Assembly: GCA_023666335.1 (NCBI GenBank)
Contig: JAMPCE010000003.1
Span: 1 to 64,000 of the forward strand
Length of the DNA stretch: 64,000 nt
Origin: a bacterium
GTDB lineage: Bacteria > Bacillota > Clostridia > Lachnospirales > Lachnospiraceae
Direction of reading: 5' to 3'
The translations under genes and the position numbers were made by a program. Numbering within the stretch: the stretch's first letter is position 1; every line of letters begins with the position of its first letter. The notes under the pieces were generated by a model, which worked only from the letters and a program-made list of their open reading frames with translations, was not told the origin of the DNA and did no database searches. Positions 52,965-61,251 of the stretch are shown here, piece by piece.

Positions 52965-53917
52965 TAGTCGCCAACCCTCCTTAATAATTTCTGTACCAGC
53001 TTATTCGTGCCGACCATGAGCAGGAATAAGACTGTCGCGATCGCCGACGCATAACCCATATCGAATCGGGTCGAGCCGTAGTCCAACAGGTGCGTGACGA
53101 CCGTTGCTCCGGCGTAGTTTACGGAAGGATTGCCCGCTAACTGGATGGAGATATCCGCCACCGCAAAGGACTGTGTGATCTGCATGACCGCACCGAACAT
53201 CAGCTGTGGCTTCATGGACGGCAGGGTGACATACCACAATTCCTGCCAGCGGTTCTTTACGCCGTCAAGCGCCGCTGCCTCGTACAGGCTCTTGTCTACC
53301 GTCTGCAGACCTGCGATGAAAGAGAGGAAGCCGGTACCGAGGGACAGCCATAACTGGACTACGATCAGGATCGGCAGGATCCACTTTTCGGTCTTCATCC
53401 ACAGAATCGGATTATCCAGAATGCCGAGTTTGATCAGGATACCGTTTAAGTAACCGTAACGGTCTCCGGTCAGGATCAGGTTCCATACCATGTAGGCGTT
53501 ACCGCAGATACTCGGCGCATAGAAGATCAGGGTCAGGAAAGAACGCAGTTTGCCGTGAAATTCATTGATGATCCACGCAAACAGCAGACACAACAGGTAA
53601 CTGATCGGTCCCGTGATCACCGCAAAGATCAGGGTGTTTTTCAGGGAGATCAGGAAAATATCGTCCTCCAGAAACAGTTTGATATAGTTCTGCCAGCCGA
53701 TGAAGGTAGGCATTTCCAGCATATTGAAATAGGTAAAGCTCAATCCGATGGAAACCAGCACCGGAAGCACCGTAAACAGGAAGAATAAAATGAAGTACGG
53801 CGCCATCATCAGATAGATCTCTTTGTTCCGCTTGATCTGATAACCGAGTTTCTGCTGCTTTTTGTTGATATCCAGAAGATCTGCCGATCCTGCGGACTGT
53901 GTGGTTTTGCGACTCAT
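52964..53917 (-). CDS. Sugar ABC transporter permease, MalF/LplB-type
   Basis: The 317-residue protein has six membrane helices and the EAA loop SLYEAAALDGVKNRWQELWYVTLPSMK. Helix 1 (MMAPYFILFFLFTVLPVLVSI) fits the MalF/LplB group. It forms the channel with the permease gene that overlaps its stop codon. AGGAGG lies 7 bases before the ATG. It starts 16 bases after the binding-protein gene, so all three components are produced together. Confidence 0.93.
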   Translation of the reverse strand: MSRKTTQSAGSADLLDINKKQQKLGYQIKRNKEIYLMMAPYFILFFLFTVLPVLVSIGLSFTYFNMLEMPTFIGWQNYIKLFLEDDIFLISLKNTLIFAVITGPISYLLCLLFAWIINEFHGKLRSFLTLIFYAPSICGNAYMVWNLILTGDRYGYLNGILIKLGILDNPILWMKTEKWILPILIVVQLWLSLGTGFLSFIAGLQTVDKSLYEAAALDGVKNRWQELWYVTLPSMKPQLMFGAVMQITQSFAVADISIQLAGNPSVNYAGATVVTHLLDYGSTRFDMGYASAIATVLFLLMVGTNKLVQKLLRRVGD

Positions 53918-53933
53918 CTTGATCCCTCCTTTC

Positions 53934-56927
53934 TTAATCTTCGGCGAGCGGTAAGCCTAATTCCTGCCGCTTATAATCGATTTCCGCGTTGACATAGATG
54001 ATCTTATCCGTAAGTTCCTCTCTCGGGGAGGCGGTATCCGTTTCGGTCGTTACCGTGTAGAAGGCGTTGTTGATGTTACGCCAGGAATAGTAACCGCCCG
54101 GAACCTGCGGAATGCCCCGCGCCCATTCAAAAGCGTCACGCAGCGCCTCATGGTCGTTGACCGGCCAGGGCATATTGTTGAACGCTTCCAGATTCGCGGT
54201 CGGCACACGCGCCGCGGAACCCATCAGACTCTCCATCTCGCGCCCGTACCTCGTCTGCACGTCGGCGCTGTTCCACCATTTGAGGAACTCCCAGCACTCG
54301 TCGGGGTATTCCGTGTCCGCCATGATGATGCTGGCAAGCCCGGTACAGCCCGTGCTGTGATCGATCGTGCCGTCCGCCTGCACCGTGCCGGGCACGGGAG
54401 CGAAACTCCATAACCCTGCGATATCCGGCGCGGAAACGACCAGGTTATTGTAGATCGTGTAATCCGCGATGATGATCGGACACTCGCCGGTACGGAAACG
54501 TTCTTCCACGCTCGTCTCCTTATCCAGCTTGTAATCCGTATAGTATTCACAGTATTCTTTGAAAGTGTTGATCGCGATATCGGAGTCCAGAGCCGATCTT
54601 GCGCCGTCTTCCGTGTAGTAAGCGCCGCCGTTCTGGTACAGGAACATCGCGAAGACCTGCTCGCTCGGCAGCATACCGAATTCCATCTGGTTCTTGGATA
54701 AGACTGCCATCGCCACCTTTACGTCGTCCCAGGTCTCCGGCACTTCCATGCCGAGTTCCGCCAGGATATCCCTGCGGTAGAACATGACCGGGAAAGTGGT
54801 CGTTTCCGGCAGCGCATAGGTCGCGCCGCCAAACCGGAAAGGCACCATCGCCGCATCCGCAAACCGTGCCGTCACCTCATCGAGATCGTCAAAGCGGCTT
54901 AAGTCGAGCACCGCGTTACGGATACCGTAGTTGACAGGTGTGTCATTTCCTGTGTTGAGTACCTGTCCGGCGATACCGTTGGTGTTTGCGACCTGGATCG
55001 CGACATCCGGTCCCTCGCCCGCCAGCTCGGCACGCAGCAGGGTATTCATATCCACCAGCTGCACGTTGACGTTGACGCCGTAGGTATTGGTAAAGTCTTC
55101 GTCGATCATAGCCTTGATGACGTTCGCCTGATCACGTCCGGAACCGATCCAGAGCGTGAGCGTCGCGCTGTCGTCATTTTCGTCGATGACGTTACCGATC
55201 TGATTATAGTCTATAATGAAAGAATAGAACAACCGCTTACACTCGTAGCCCGCCTTGGCGAAGAAAGAATCGTTCTCATATTTCACATCCACGTCGGCGG
55301 ACGTGATATTGATGCGGTCGATCGCGAGCGGCTGCGATATGATGGTGCTGACCCAGTTACCGCAGGCGCGGACATTGATCTTATAAGAACCGATGACCCT
55401 GACGAAAAACTCCTCGTCCTCGATCAGGTCATTGAGCTGGTCGCGCATGGTCAAAAGCACGGTCAGCTTATCGGAATTTTTGCCCGTGAGCGCTGACATG
55501 GCGTCTATGGCGCCGCTTAACTGATCGCGTACCGTTACCAGCTCATTGTAAAGATTCGGCAGAGAACTTGCCAGCTGATAATCCCGGTAGGTATCCGGAT
55601 CGACGCCGGTGATCTTGATCACTTCGCGGTAAATGGAGTTCAACTGCTGCACACAGTCCTGCACCTGACTGACGATATCCGAGAAGTCGCCGAGCACCGC
55701 TTCCATGCGCAGGGTATGGTGCCCTTTTTCTATGTAGAAAGAATAGGGCGTTCCGGCGTCGTCGGACAGCACGTCTTCCCGCCAGCTCTGCGCATAGTGG
55801 AAGCCGTAGTCCTCCATCTCCTGAAAAGGCACAACGCCGTCGATGGAGATCCGTCTGGACACATAGATACCTCTTACATAGTTCTGACAGTCATAGAGGG
55901 AAATGTTATAGTAGCCGGACTCCGGCACATCAAACTCCCACTCGATCCACTGACCTACCAGCCGCCAGGAGTTGCCGCCGATCGTGTTGTTGAGCAGTTC
56001 TTTCGCGCTGGAGGGCGATACTGACGGAGAAGACTGATCCTGGATCGGATAGAGCATCTGGGAAGAAGTCTTGGAGGCATATTCGCCCTCGATGCAGATC
56101 CTCTGCCCGCTCGTCGGCTGTGCGCCCGCTGCGTCCCAATCCGCCTTGACTTGCGCGTAGGATTTTGTCTGCTCCGCTTTCCCTAAGATCAACTGATGGA
56201 TCAGCATCGGCTCTTTTAAGGAGAGCAGGCTGACCGTATGCTCGCCCTTTGTCAGATACACGGACAAAGGCGAGGTGATATGTCCCTCGCTGTCATAGCA
56301 GTAACTCGTGACCCATTCCGGTGCTTCCACCATGCCGGGTTTATTGTCGTTGCCTTGATTATCTTTTTCCCAGACATACTGCACAGAGCCGTTTACGGTC
56401 TGCGCGGCGGTCTGCACGTCAAACTTCCAGATGCGGTAGAAATCAACGAGCGCCATTTCGCTGTAAGGCAGTTCGCCGTCGATGAAGATACTCCGCTCGA
56501 TATCGGAGTTTTTGCCCGCCACGGGGAAATATTCCAGAGACAGATTGTAGAAGCCCTCTTCCTCCACGTTGATCGTAAATTCCGTCAGGGAATCTTCGCT
56601 CGTGTAAAGGCTGTCGCCGCTCATACCCTCATAATCCGTATAAATGACAGGCTCCGCCGACACATCGCCCTCATCGTAACGAATGTTTGCCTCTGCGCCC
56701 ACGCGGATCTCGGCATCCGGATAGACGGCGTCAAACTGCGTCACATAATCCCGATAATTCGGAATCGAATCATCGATAGAATAAGTGTCTATGATGTCGT
56801 CATAATCGTCCATGCTCAGATTTGTCTGCGCATGAGATGCGATTCCGGAAGAACACAGCGTCGCAAGCGTCATTGCTGCCGTCAGAGCTGCCGCTGTTAC
56901 TCTTTTTCCCCTGTCAGTATGTCTCAT
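53934..56927 (-). CDS. Giant ABC substrate-binding protein fused to carbohydrate-binding-like domains
   Basis: The 997-residue protein has a signal peptide (ALTAAMTLATLCSSGIASHAQ). Two galactose-binding-like beta domains follow, at about 100-265 and 275-420, with a motif resembling FTINVEEEGFYNLSLEYFP ... ISIDGVVPFQE. A helical spacer (about 430-530) and a beta segment come next. A family 1 solute-binding domain from about 600 to 980 has LTLWIGSGRDQANVIKAMIDEDFTNTYGVNVNVQ, YALPETTTFPVMFYRRDILAELG and WEFLKWWNSADVQTRYG. Usual binding proteins have 400-500 residues. The front half may hold the polymer while the rear half feeds the permeases. No lipobox is visible. GAGGT precedes the ATG; a longer frame to 56945 lacks a site. 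Confidence 0.88.
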   Translation of the reverse strand: MRHTDRGKRVTAAALTAAMTLATLCSSGIASHAQTNLSMDDYDDIIDTYSIDDSIPNYRDYVTQFDAVYPDAEIRVGAEANIRYDEGDVSAEPVIYTDYEGMSGDSLYTSEDSLTEFTINVEEEGFYNLSLEYFPVAGKNSDIERSIFIDGELPYSEMALVDFYRIWKFDVQTAAQTVNGSVQYVWEKDNQGNDNKPGMVEAPEWVTSYCYDSEGHITSPLSVYLTKGEHTVSLLSLKEPMLIHQLILGKAEQTKSYAQVKADWDAAGAQPTSGQRICIEGEYASKTSSQMLYPIQDQSSPSVSPSSAKELLNNTIGGNSWRLVGQWIEWEFDVPESGYYNISLYDCQNYVRGIYVSRRISIDGVVPFQEMEDYGFHYAQSWREDVLSDDAGTPYSFYIEKGHHTLRMEAVLGDFSDIVSQVQDCVQQLNSIYREVIKITGVDPDTYRDYQLASSLPNLYNELVTVRDQLSGAIDAMSALTGKNSDKLTVLLTMRDQLNDLIEDEEFFVRVIGSYKINVRACGNWVSTIISQPLAIDRINITSADVDVKYENDSFFAKAGYECKRLFYSFIIDYNQIGNVIDENDDSATLTLWIGSGRDQANVIKAMIDEDFTNTYGVNVNVQLVDMNTLLRAELAGEGPDVAIQVANTNGIAGQVLNTGNDTPVNYGIRNAVLDLSRFDDLDEVTARFADAAMVPFRFGGATYALPETTTFPVMFYRRDILAELGMEVPETWDDVKVAMAVLSKNQMEFGMLPSEQVFAMFLYQNGGAYYTEDGARSALDSDIAINTFKEYCEYYTDYKLDKETSVEERFRTGECPIIIADYTIYNNLVVSAPDIAGLWSFAPVPGTVQADGTIDHSTGCTGLASIIMADTEYPDECWEFLKWWNSADVQTRYGREMESLMGSAARVPTANLEAFNNMPWPVNDHEALRDAFEWARGIPQVPGGYYSWRNINNAFYTVTTETDTASPREELTDKIIYVNAEIDYKRQELGLPLAED

Positions 56928-56996
56928 AGCTACCTCTTTCCGCATACCCGTCCGTATGCTGTTTCGTGTTCTATCGCCAGTATGACTCGTTGTGTC

Positions 56997-57671
56997 TTAT
57001 GTGTCGCGGTCGGCGTCTTTTGGGTCGTCGCCGTCGTACCACTGTTCTTCTCCGGGTTTGGCTTCCGGCATGTAGTGCAGGAGCGCCCTTTCCATCAGGA
57101 AAGTCACAAGATAGCACCATACGCCCGGAATGACCAGAATACATGCGATCGGCAGTACATAGATCGTCAGCCAGCCGACCAGTGCGCTTCCCGCCGCCAC
57201 GATGACGGTGATCGGGAAAAACCGGATGCTCATGACAAAGGATAGCTGGAGCATCCTTGCCGCTCCCATTTCAAAGCGGGAGAAGACAGGAAACAGATAG
57301 ATCAAAATACACAGGCTCACCACGATAAAAATGAAGTAGAGCGCCATAGAAAAAGAAATCGTCCCCTGCGATCGGGCGCGGGTCATTTCGAAACCGTACC
57401 ACAGAAGCGCTGCCCACAGGAGGATCCCTATGGTAAGCAGTACGCCCCGACCGAGCGTCCGTTTCATGGAATGCCAAAACTCCCGCAGCGGCGTTCCGCG
57501 CTCTCTGCGGATGCTCTTGATCATTGCATAATAAAACGATGTCAGCGCCGGACCTATGGTGACGACCGGAAGACAGCACAGGAGAAACACGATGTTGAGC
57601 AGTATGATCTCCCCTGTTTTGTTAAGGAAGCCGACGATCTTGCCGTCGTATGCAAAAAATTTCCGAAGCAC
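56997..57671 (-). CDS. YesL-family (DUF624) membrane protein
   Basis: The 224-residue protein has five membrane helices and the DUF624 pattern: KIVGFLNKTGEIILLNIVFLLCCLPVVTIGPALTSFYYAM, then REFWHSMKRTLGRGVLL and PIACILVIPGVWCYLVTFLMERALL. It starts with GTG at 57671; GGGAGG lies inside the last codons of the GH26 gene, 5 bases away from its stop, so translation is coupled. Placement directly behind the mannanase and ahead of the binding protein points to a role in oligosaccharide uptake. It is a paralogue of the YesL at 41175 but with low identity. Confidence 0.87.
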   Translation of the reverse strand: MLRKFFAYDGKIVGFLNKTGEIILLNIVFLLCCLPVVTIGPALTSFYYAMIKSIRRERGTPLREFWHSMKRTLGRGVLLTIGILLWAALLWYGFEMTRARSQGTISFSMALYFIFIVVSLCILIYLFPVFSRFEMGAARMLQLSFVMSIRFFPITVIVAAGSALVGWLTIYVLPIACILVIPGVWCYLVTFLMERALLHYMPEAKPGEEQWYDGDDPKDADRDT

Positions 57672-57676
57672 GTCCG

Positions 57677-59188
57677 CTATTCCTCCCGAATAGGATAACT
57701 GCCAAGATCGGGGATATCCTCCAGCGTGATGACCCGTTCGTTTTCGTAAAAGCGTTTCAGGGCGTCCTCTTCCGTGTACTGGTCGCTATAGGAAAAGATC
57801 GCCGTATTTTTTGCCGTAAACTCGCCGCCCCATGTGCACCAGAATCCCCACATCGCGCCGTCGCGCGCCGCCAGATCGGGGTCGAATACACAGCCGTTTT
57901 CTGAAAGGACAACCATTTTGGGCGGGTTCGTGTAATTGACCGCCTCCAGATATTTGTTGACCTGCGAAGTATATACATGCTCGCCCGGATAAATGTCCTC
58001 GCCGATGATATCGACGTATTCATCGCCCGGATACCAGTCCGCGTCCTGACCGTTCCACAGCCAGATCAGATTGTTGAGCCCGTATTCGTTCGTCAGTTTG
58101 TCATATAAACATATGTATAATTTCTTATAGGCGTCCGCGCCTGCGTCACCCCACCAGAACCAGCCGCCAGCCGCCTCGTGAAGCGGTCTCCATAAGATTG
58201 GCACGCCTGCGTCCTGTAGAACTTTAAGCTGGGCGGCGATGGCGTCGATGTCCTGCATCAGCAGTTCGTACCCCTCTTCGTCCTCGCCGTTCATGATCTT
58301 CGCCAGATCGATGCTCACGGATTCCTTGTAGAATCCGCGCCACCATTCCGCCGTCAGATACTTGGAGGGCACATTCCAGTGCCAGCAGAAAGTGACGATC
58401 CCGCCGTTTTCCCAATGCTGGATGGCAAGCTGTGTCGCATTGCTGGTGCTGCCGTTCTCCGCGCGGGAGGGGGAGTATTCGATAAAGTCAAGTCCCAGGA
58501 TCGCGGGCGTCTTTCCGGTCGCTTTTTTGATGACCTGAAATTCCTTGCCGAACGCGCCGGTATCGCAGTACTGACCGGAGATAATCTTTTCGCCGTAGTT
58601 GTCGCACAGATAACTCATCAGACGTTTCGCCTCGTCTGTGGCGTTCTCGTTGCTCAATTTTGCGGAAACCTGATAGATAGCCGGATCAAGAGGCGCAGCC
58701 GTCACAATATCCAGTTTGTCCAAGTCGATCCACCCCCAATAGCTTTTGACCGCAACATCATGCGCGCCTGCCGTCAGGTATACGCGGGATACGACTGACA
58801 ATGCGAACTCTTTGCTGTCCGTCACGATCGTGCCGTAAGATTCTCCGTCCACGGTCACATAGTTCTGTTTATAATCGCTGCTCGCACTGTAGAAATGCAG
58901 ATCATAGAACCCTTCTTCGGATATATCAACAGAAAAAACGCACGCATCCGCATCTTCCTCAAATCCGGTGGCATATCCTGTGCCGCTGCATCCGGAAGCG
59001 CTGCTTTTTGCGTGTACATTGCCGATCATCTCGGCGTCTTCCGCCTCGTAGGTCCCGACTGTCTCAGATGTAAATGTTTCTTCTTCCGCGACAGGGCTGT
59101 CTGTAGACGCCGTTTCCTGTTCGGAGTGAGAACACCCCGCCAGCACGACGACAATGGCAGCTCCCGCCAGAATAATCGTTTTTTTCAT
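57677..59188 (-). CDS. GH26 beta-mannanase lipoprotein with N-terminal CBM35-like domain
   Basis: The 503-residue enzyme has a lipobox (VVVLAGCSHS), a carbohydrate-binding domain (about 45-165; TYEAEDAEM ... CSGTGYATGF ... GAHDVAVKSYWGWIDLDKLDI) of the CBM35/CBM6 kind and a GH26 TIM barrel from about 185. Catalytic residues fit GH26: acid/base E338 in WRPLHEAAGG and nucleophile E430 in VVLSENG. It should hydrolyse beta-1,4-mannosidic bonds at the cell surface. The ATG at 59188 is chosen because it starts the signal sequence, although no ribosome binding site precedes it; a -10 box lies just 7 bases upstream. A longer frame to 59266 would give an unnatural N-terminus. Confidence 0.92.
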   Translation of the reverse strand: MKKTIILAGAAIVVVLAGCSHSEQETASTDSPVAEEETFTSETVGTYEAEDAEMIGNVHAKSSASGCSGTGYATGFEEDADACVFSVDISEEGFYDLHFYSASSDYKQNYVTVDGESYGTIVTDSKEFALSVVSRVYLTAGAHDVAVKSYWGWIDLDKLDIVTAAPLDPAIYQVSAKLSNENATDEAKRLMSYLCDNYGEKIISGQYCDTGAFGKEFQVIKKATGKTPAILGLDFIEYSPSRAENGSTSNATQLAIQHWENGGIVTFCWHWNVPSKYLTAEWWRGFYKESVSIDLAKIMNGEDEEGYELLMQDIDAIAAQLKVLQDAGVPILWRPLHEAAGGWFWWGDAGADAYKKLYICLYDKLTNEYGLNNLIWLWNGQDADWYPGDEYVDIIGEDIYPGEHVYTSQVNKYLEAVNYTNPPKMVVLSENGCVFDPDLAARDGAMWGFWCTWGGEFTAKNTAIFSYSDQYTEEDALKRFYENERVITLEDIPDLGSYPIREE

Positions 59189-59195
59189 ATATAAA

Positions 59196-59223
59196 ATTAT
59201 ACCACAATTCGGAAATATGTCTA
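59196..59223 (-). promoter_or_regulatory. Promoter immediately upstream of the GH26 start codon
   Basis: On the minus strand TAGACA (59223-59218) and TATAAT (59201-59196) are 16 bp apart. Only seven bases (TTTATAT) lie between the -10 box and the ATG, so the transcript would begin at or next to the start codon, giving a leaderless message. Confidence 0.65.
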
Positions 59224-59276
59224 TCTTTTTTTGGAAGAGAGCGCCTTCTTTGCCATTTTTAAACAACGTCAGGCTG

Positions 59277-61136
59277 TCAAAGCGTGTATTTTTCTTTGGG
59301 CAGATATTTCAAAATAATGGTTTCCAGTTTCTCGCCGTTCACGGGTTTAGCGAGATAATCCGTAAATCCCGCCTGCAAAAACTGCTCGCGGATACCGGTG
59401 ATGGCGTTTGCGGTCAGCATGATGACGGGGGTGTCTTTGTTGAGAGAATTTTCCAGTTTCTTCATTTCGGCGTAGGTTTCCATGCCGTCCATCTCCGGCA
59501 TCATGTGATCCATGAAGATCAGGTCGTAAGGGGTCTGCGTGACCATTTCCAGACACTGTCTGCCGCTGGTGGCGGTGTCCATCTGTATCTTCGTAGATTT
59601 TAACAGGCCGACGATGACTTTCAGGTTGACCTTGACGTCGTCTACGATCAGGATCCTGGCGTCGGGTGCCTCAAAACGCTGATGATAGGGCTCGTTTTTT
59701 GCGGCGGCGGACGCATAATTATGGTGGAAATCGCCCACAGGCTCGGAGGATACGATCTGCTGCGGGACCGTGAAAGTAACGGTCGTGCCGACGCCGTAGA
59801 CGCTCTGTAAGTCCAGCGTGCCCTGCATCAGATCCGTCAAGCGCTTCGTCAGGGCAAGACCTAAGCCGGTGCCCTCGATGTTGCGGTTTTTCTCCATATC
59901 AAAGCGGGTAAACTGCGTGAAGAGCTTCTGCATATTCTCTTCCCGAATGCCGATGCCGGTGTCTTTGACGATGACGACAAGCTGCAGCTTTCCGTCCTGT
60001 TCGCTGCCGTCAAAGGACAGCGTAATGCTTCCGGTTTCCGTATATTTTGCCGCATTGGACAGAAGATTCGTGATGACCTGGCGCAGACGGCTCTCGTCGC
60101 CTTTTAAGCGCGAAGGAAGCTGCGGATTGCAGGAAACGATGAGTTCCAGCCCTTTCTTTCCAGCCTTTTCCGCTACCATATTATAGCAGTCATGAATAAA
60201 GGAAGTCAATTCGTAGTCACTTTCCAAAATCTCCAGCTTGCCGGATTCGATCTTGGAGATGTCCAGTACGTCGTTGACCAGATAGAGCAGGGAACTTCCC
60301 GCGGAGTCTATGCTCTTTGCATATTCGTCGATCTGCTCGTTGCGGTTCTCGCGCAGGATCATCTCATTCATGCCCAGAATGACGTTGATCGGCGTGCGGA
60401 TCTCGTGGGACATATTGGCAAGGAAAAGGCTCTTGGCTTCGTTGGCGGCCTCCGCCCTGCCCTGCTCCGCCTTGATGTCCGAAGCGAAGCGGATCAGTTT
60501 CTGTTTCTGCCCGTCCGTCATGTGGATGGCGGTCTGCGCGACCTTTTCCAGCGTGAGCAGGATGCAGAGGATGATCAGCCCCTGCGGGAAGAGCAGCAGA
60601 CGATCCTCCGCCGTCTCCGCACCGACAAGCTGCCGGATCAATGCGAAGACAACGGCAGCAAGGCTGATCCCCGTCACGATCCTGCAGATCTTCGGGCTGT
60701 TATAGACCGTGGTCATGCAGATAGGGATGCAGAAGATCCCCAGCGTAATGAAAAAGATGTTCGGGATCATACTGACGACGAGATTGAGGAGCAGCATGGT
60801 GAAAATGGGAATGGCGTTCTGCCGCAGATCCGTTTCCGGCAGCCGTTTTCTGAGCGCTGCCGCCGCCAAAAGGATCAGGATGTTCAGCGCGGAGGGCAGG
60901 ATCAGATGCCGGAGAGCGTACTGCCCGTCGGAAAACGATACCAGCCCCTCCATTCCGAAAAAGAGATAAAAAGTGCCTGTCAGGAGAAAATTGATGACGG
61001 CAAAAATGCAGCACAGGCGGTAAAAGAGACGGTTCCACCTGGGGTAATCCGGCATGATCGCAAACATGATCTCGGGCATCCGTCCGTCGGGGGACATCGG
61101 CATATCAGGTTTTTTTGATTCGTTTCTTTTGTTCAT
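59277..61136 (-). CDS. Hybrid sensor histidine kinase with receiver domain
   Basis: The 619-residue protein has six or so membrane helices in residues 35-215, a coiled linker, the phosphoacceptor H244 in NMSHEIRTPINVI, a HATPase domain (LLSNAAKYT, DTGIGI, GTGLGLALTKRL) and a C-terminal receiver domain (ILIVDDVKVNLKV, acceptor aspartate in LIFMDHMMPEMDG, lysine in LAKPVNG). There is no extracellular sugar-binding domain, so the membrane part may sense a signal itself or through a partner. No DNA-binding output is attached. AGAGGG precedes the ATG. The gene lies between the GH26 gene and the anchored unknown protein, suggesting it helps control the locus. Confidence 0.92.
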   Translation of the reverse strand: MNKRNESKKPDMPMSPDGRMPEIMFAIMPDYPRWNRLFYRLCCIFAVINFLLTGTFYLFFGMEGLVSFSDGQYALRHLILPSALNILILLAAAALRKRLPETDLRQNAIPIFTMLLLNLVVSMIPNIFFITLGIFCIPICMTTVYNSPKICRIVTGISLAAVVFALIRQLVGAETAEDRLLLFPQGLIILCILLTLEKVAQTAIHMTDGQKQKLIRFASDIKAEQGRAEAANEAKSLFLANMSHEIRTPINVILGMNEMILRENRNEQIDEYAKSIDSAGSSLLYLVNDVLDISKIESGKLEILESDYELTSFIHDCYNMVAEKAGKKGLELIVSCNPQLPSRLKGDESRLRQVITNLLSNAAKYTETGSITLSFDGSEQDGKLQLVVIVKDTGIGIREENMQKLFTQFTRFDMEKNRNIEGTGLGLALTKRLTDLMQGTLDLQSVYGVGTTVTFTVPQQIVSSEPVGDFHHNYASAAAKNEPYHQRFEAPDARILIVDDVKVNLKVIVGLLKSTKIQMDTATSGRQCLEMVTQTPYDLIFMDHMMPEMDGMETYAEMKKLENSLNKDTPVIMLTANAITGIREQFLQAGFTDYLAKPVNGEKLETIILKYLPKEKYTL

Positions 61137-61198
61137 AAGAAGCCCTCTTTTCCGCGCTCTGTTTCAGGAACTGTTTTGATGGCTGGTAAGTATAGAGA

Positions 61199-61228
61199 AG
61201 TATATCATTTCTCGCGCGCAAACGTCAA
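61199..61228 (-). promoter_or_regulatory. Promoter of the hybrid kinase and downstream mannan genes
   Basis: On the minus strand TTGACG (61228-61223) and TATACT (61204-61199) are 18 bp apart, about 65 bases before the kinase start. A second TATACT follows at 61194-61189. Confidence 0.65.
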
Positions 61229-61251
61229 CGCTGGGCACTTTGCGGCGGGAC

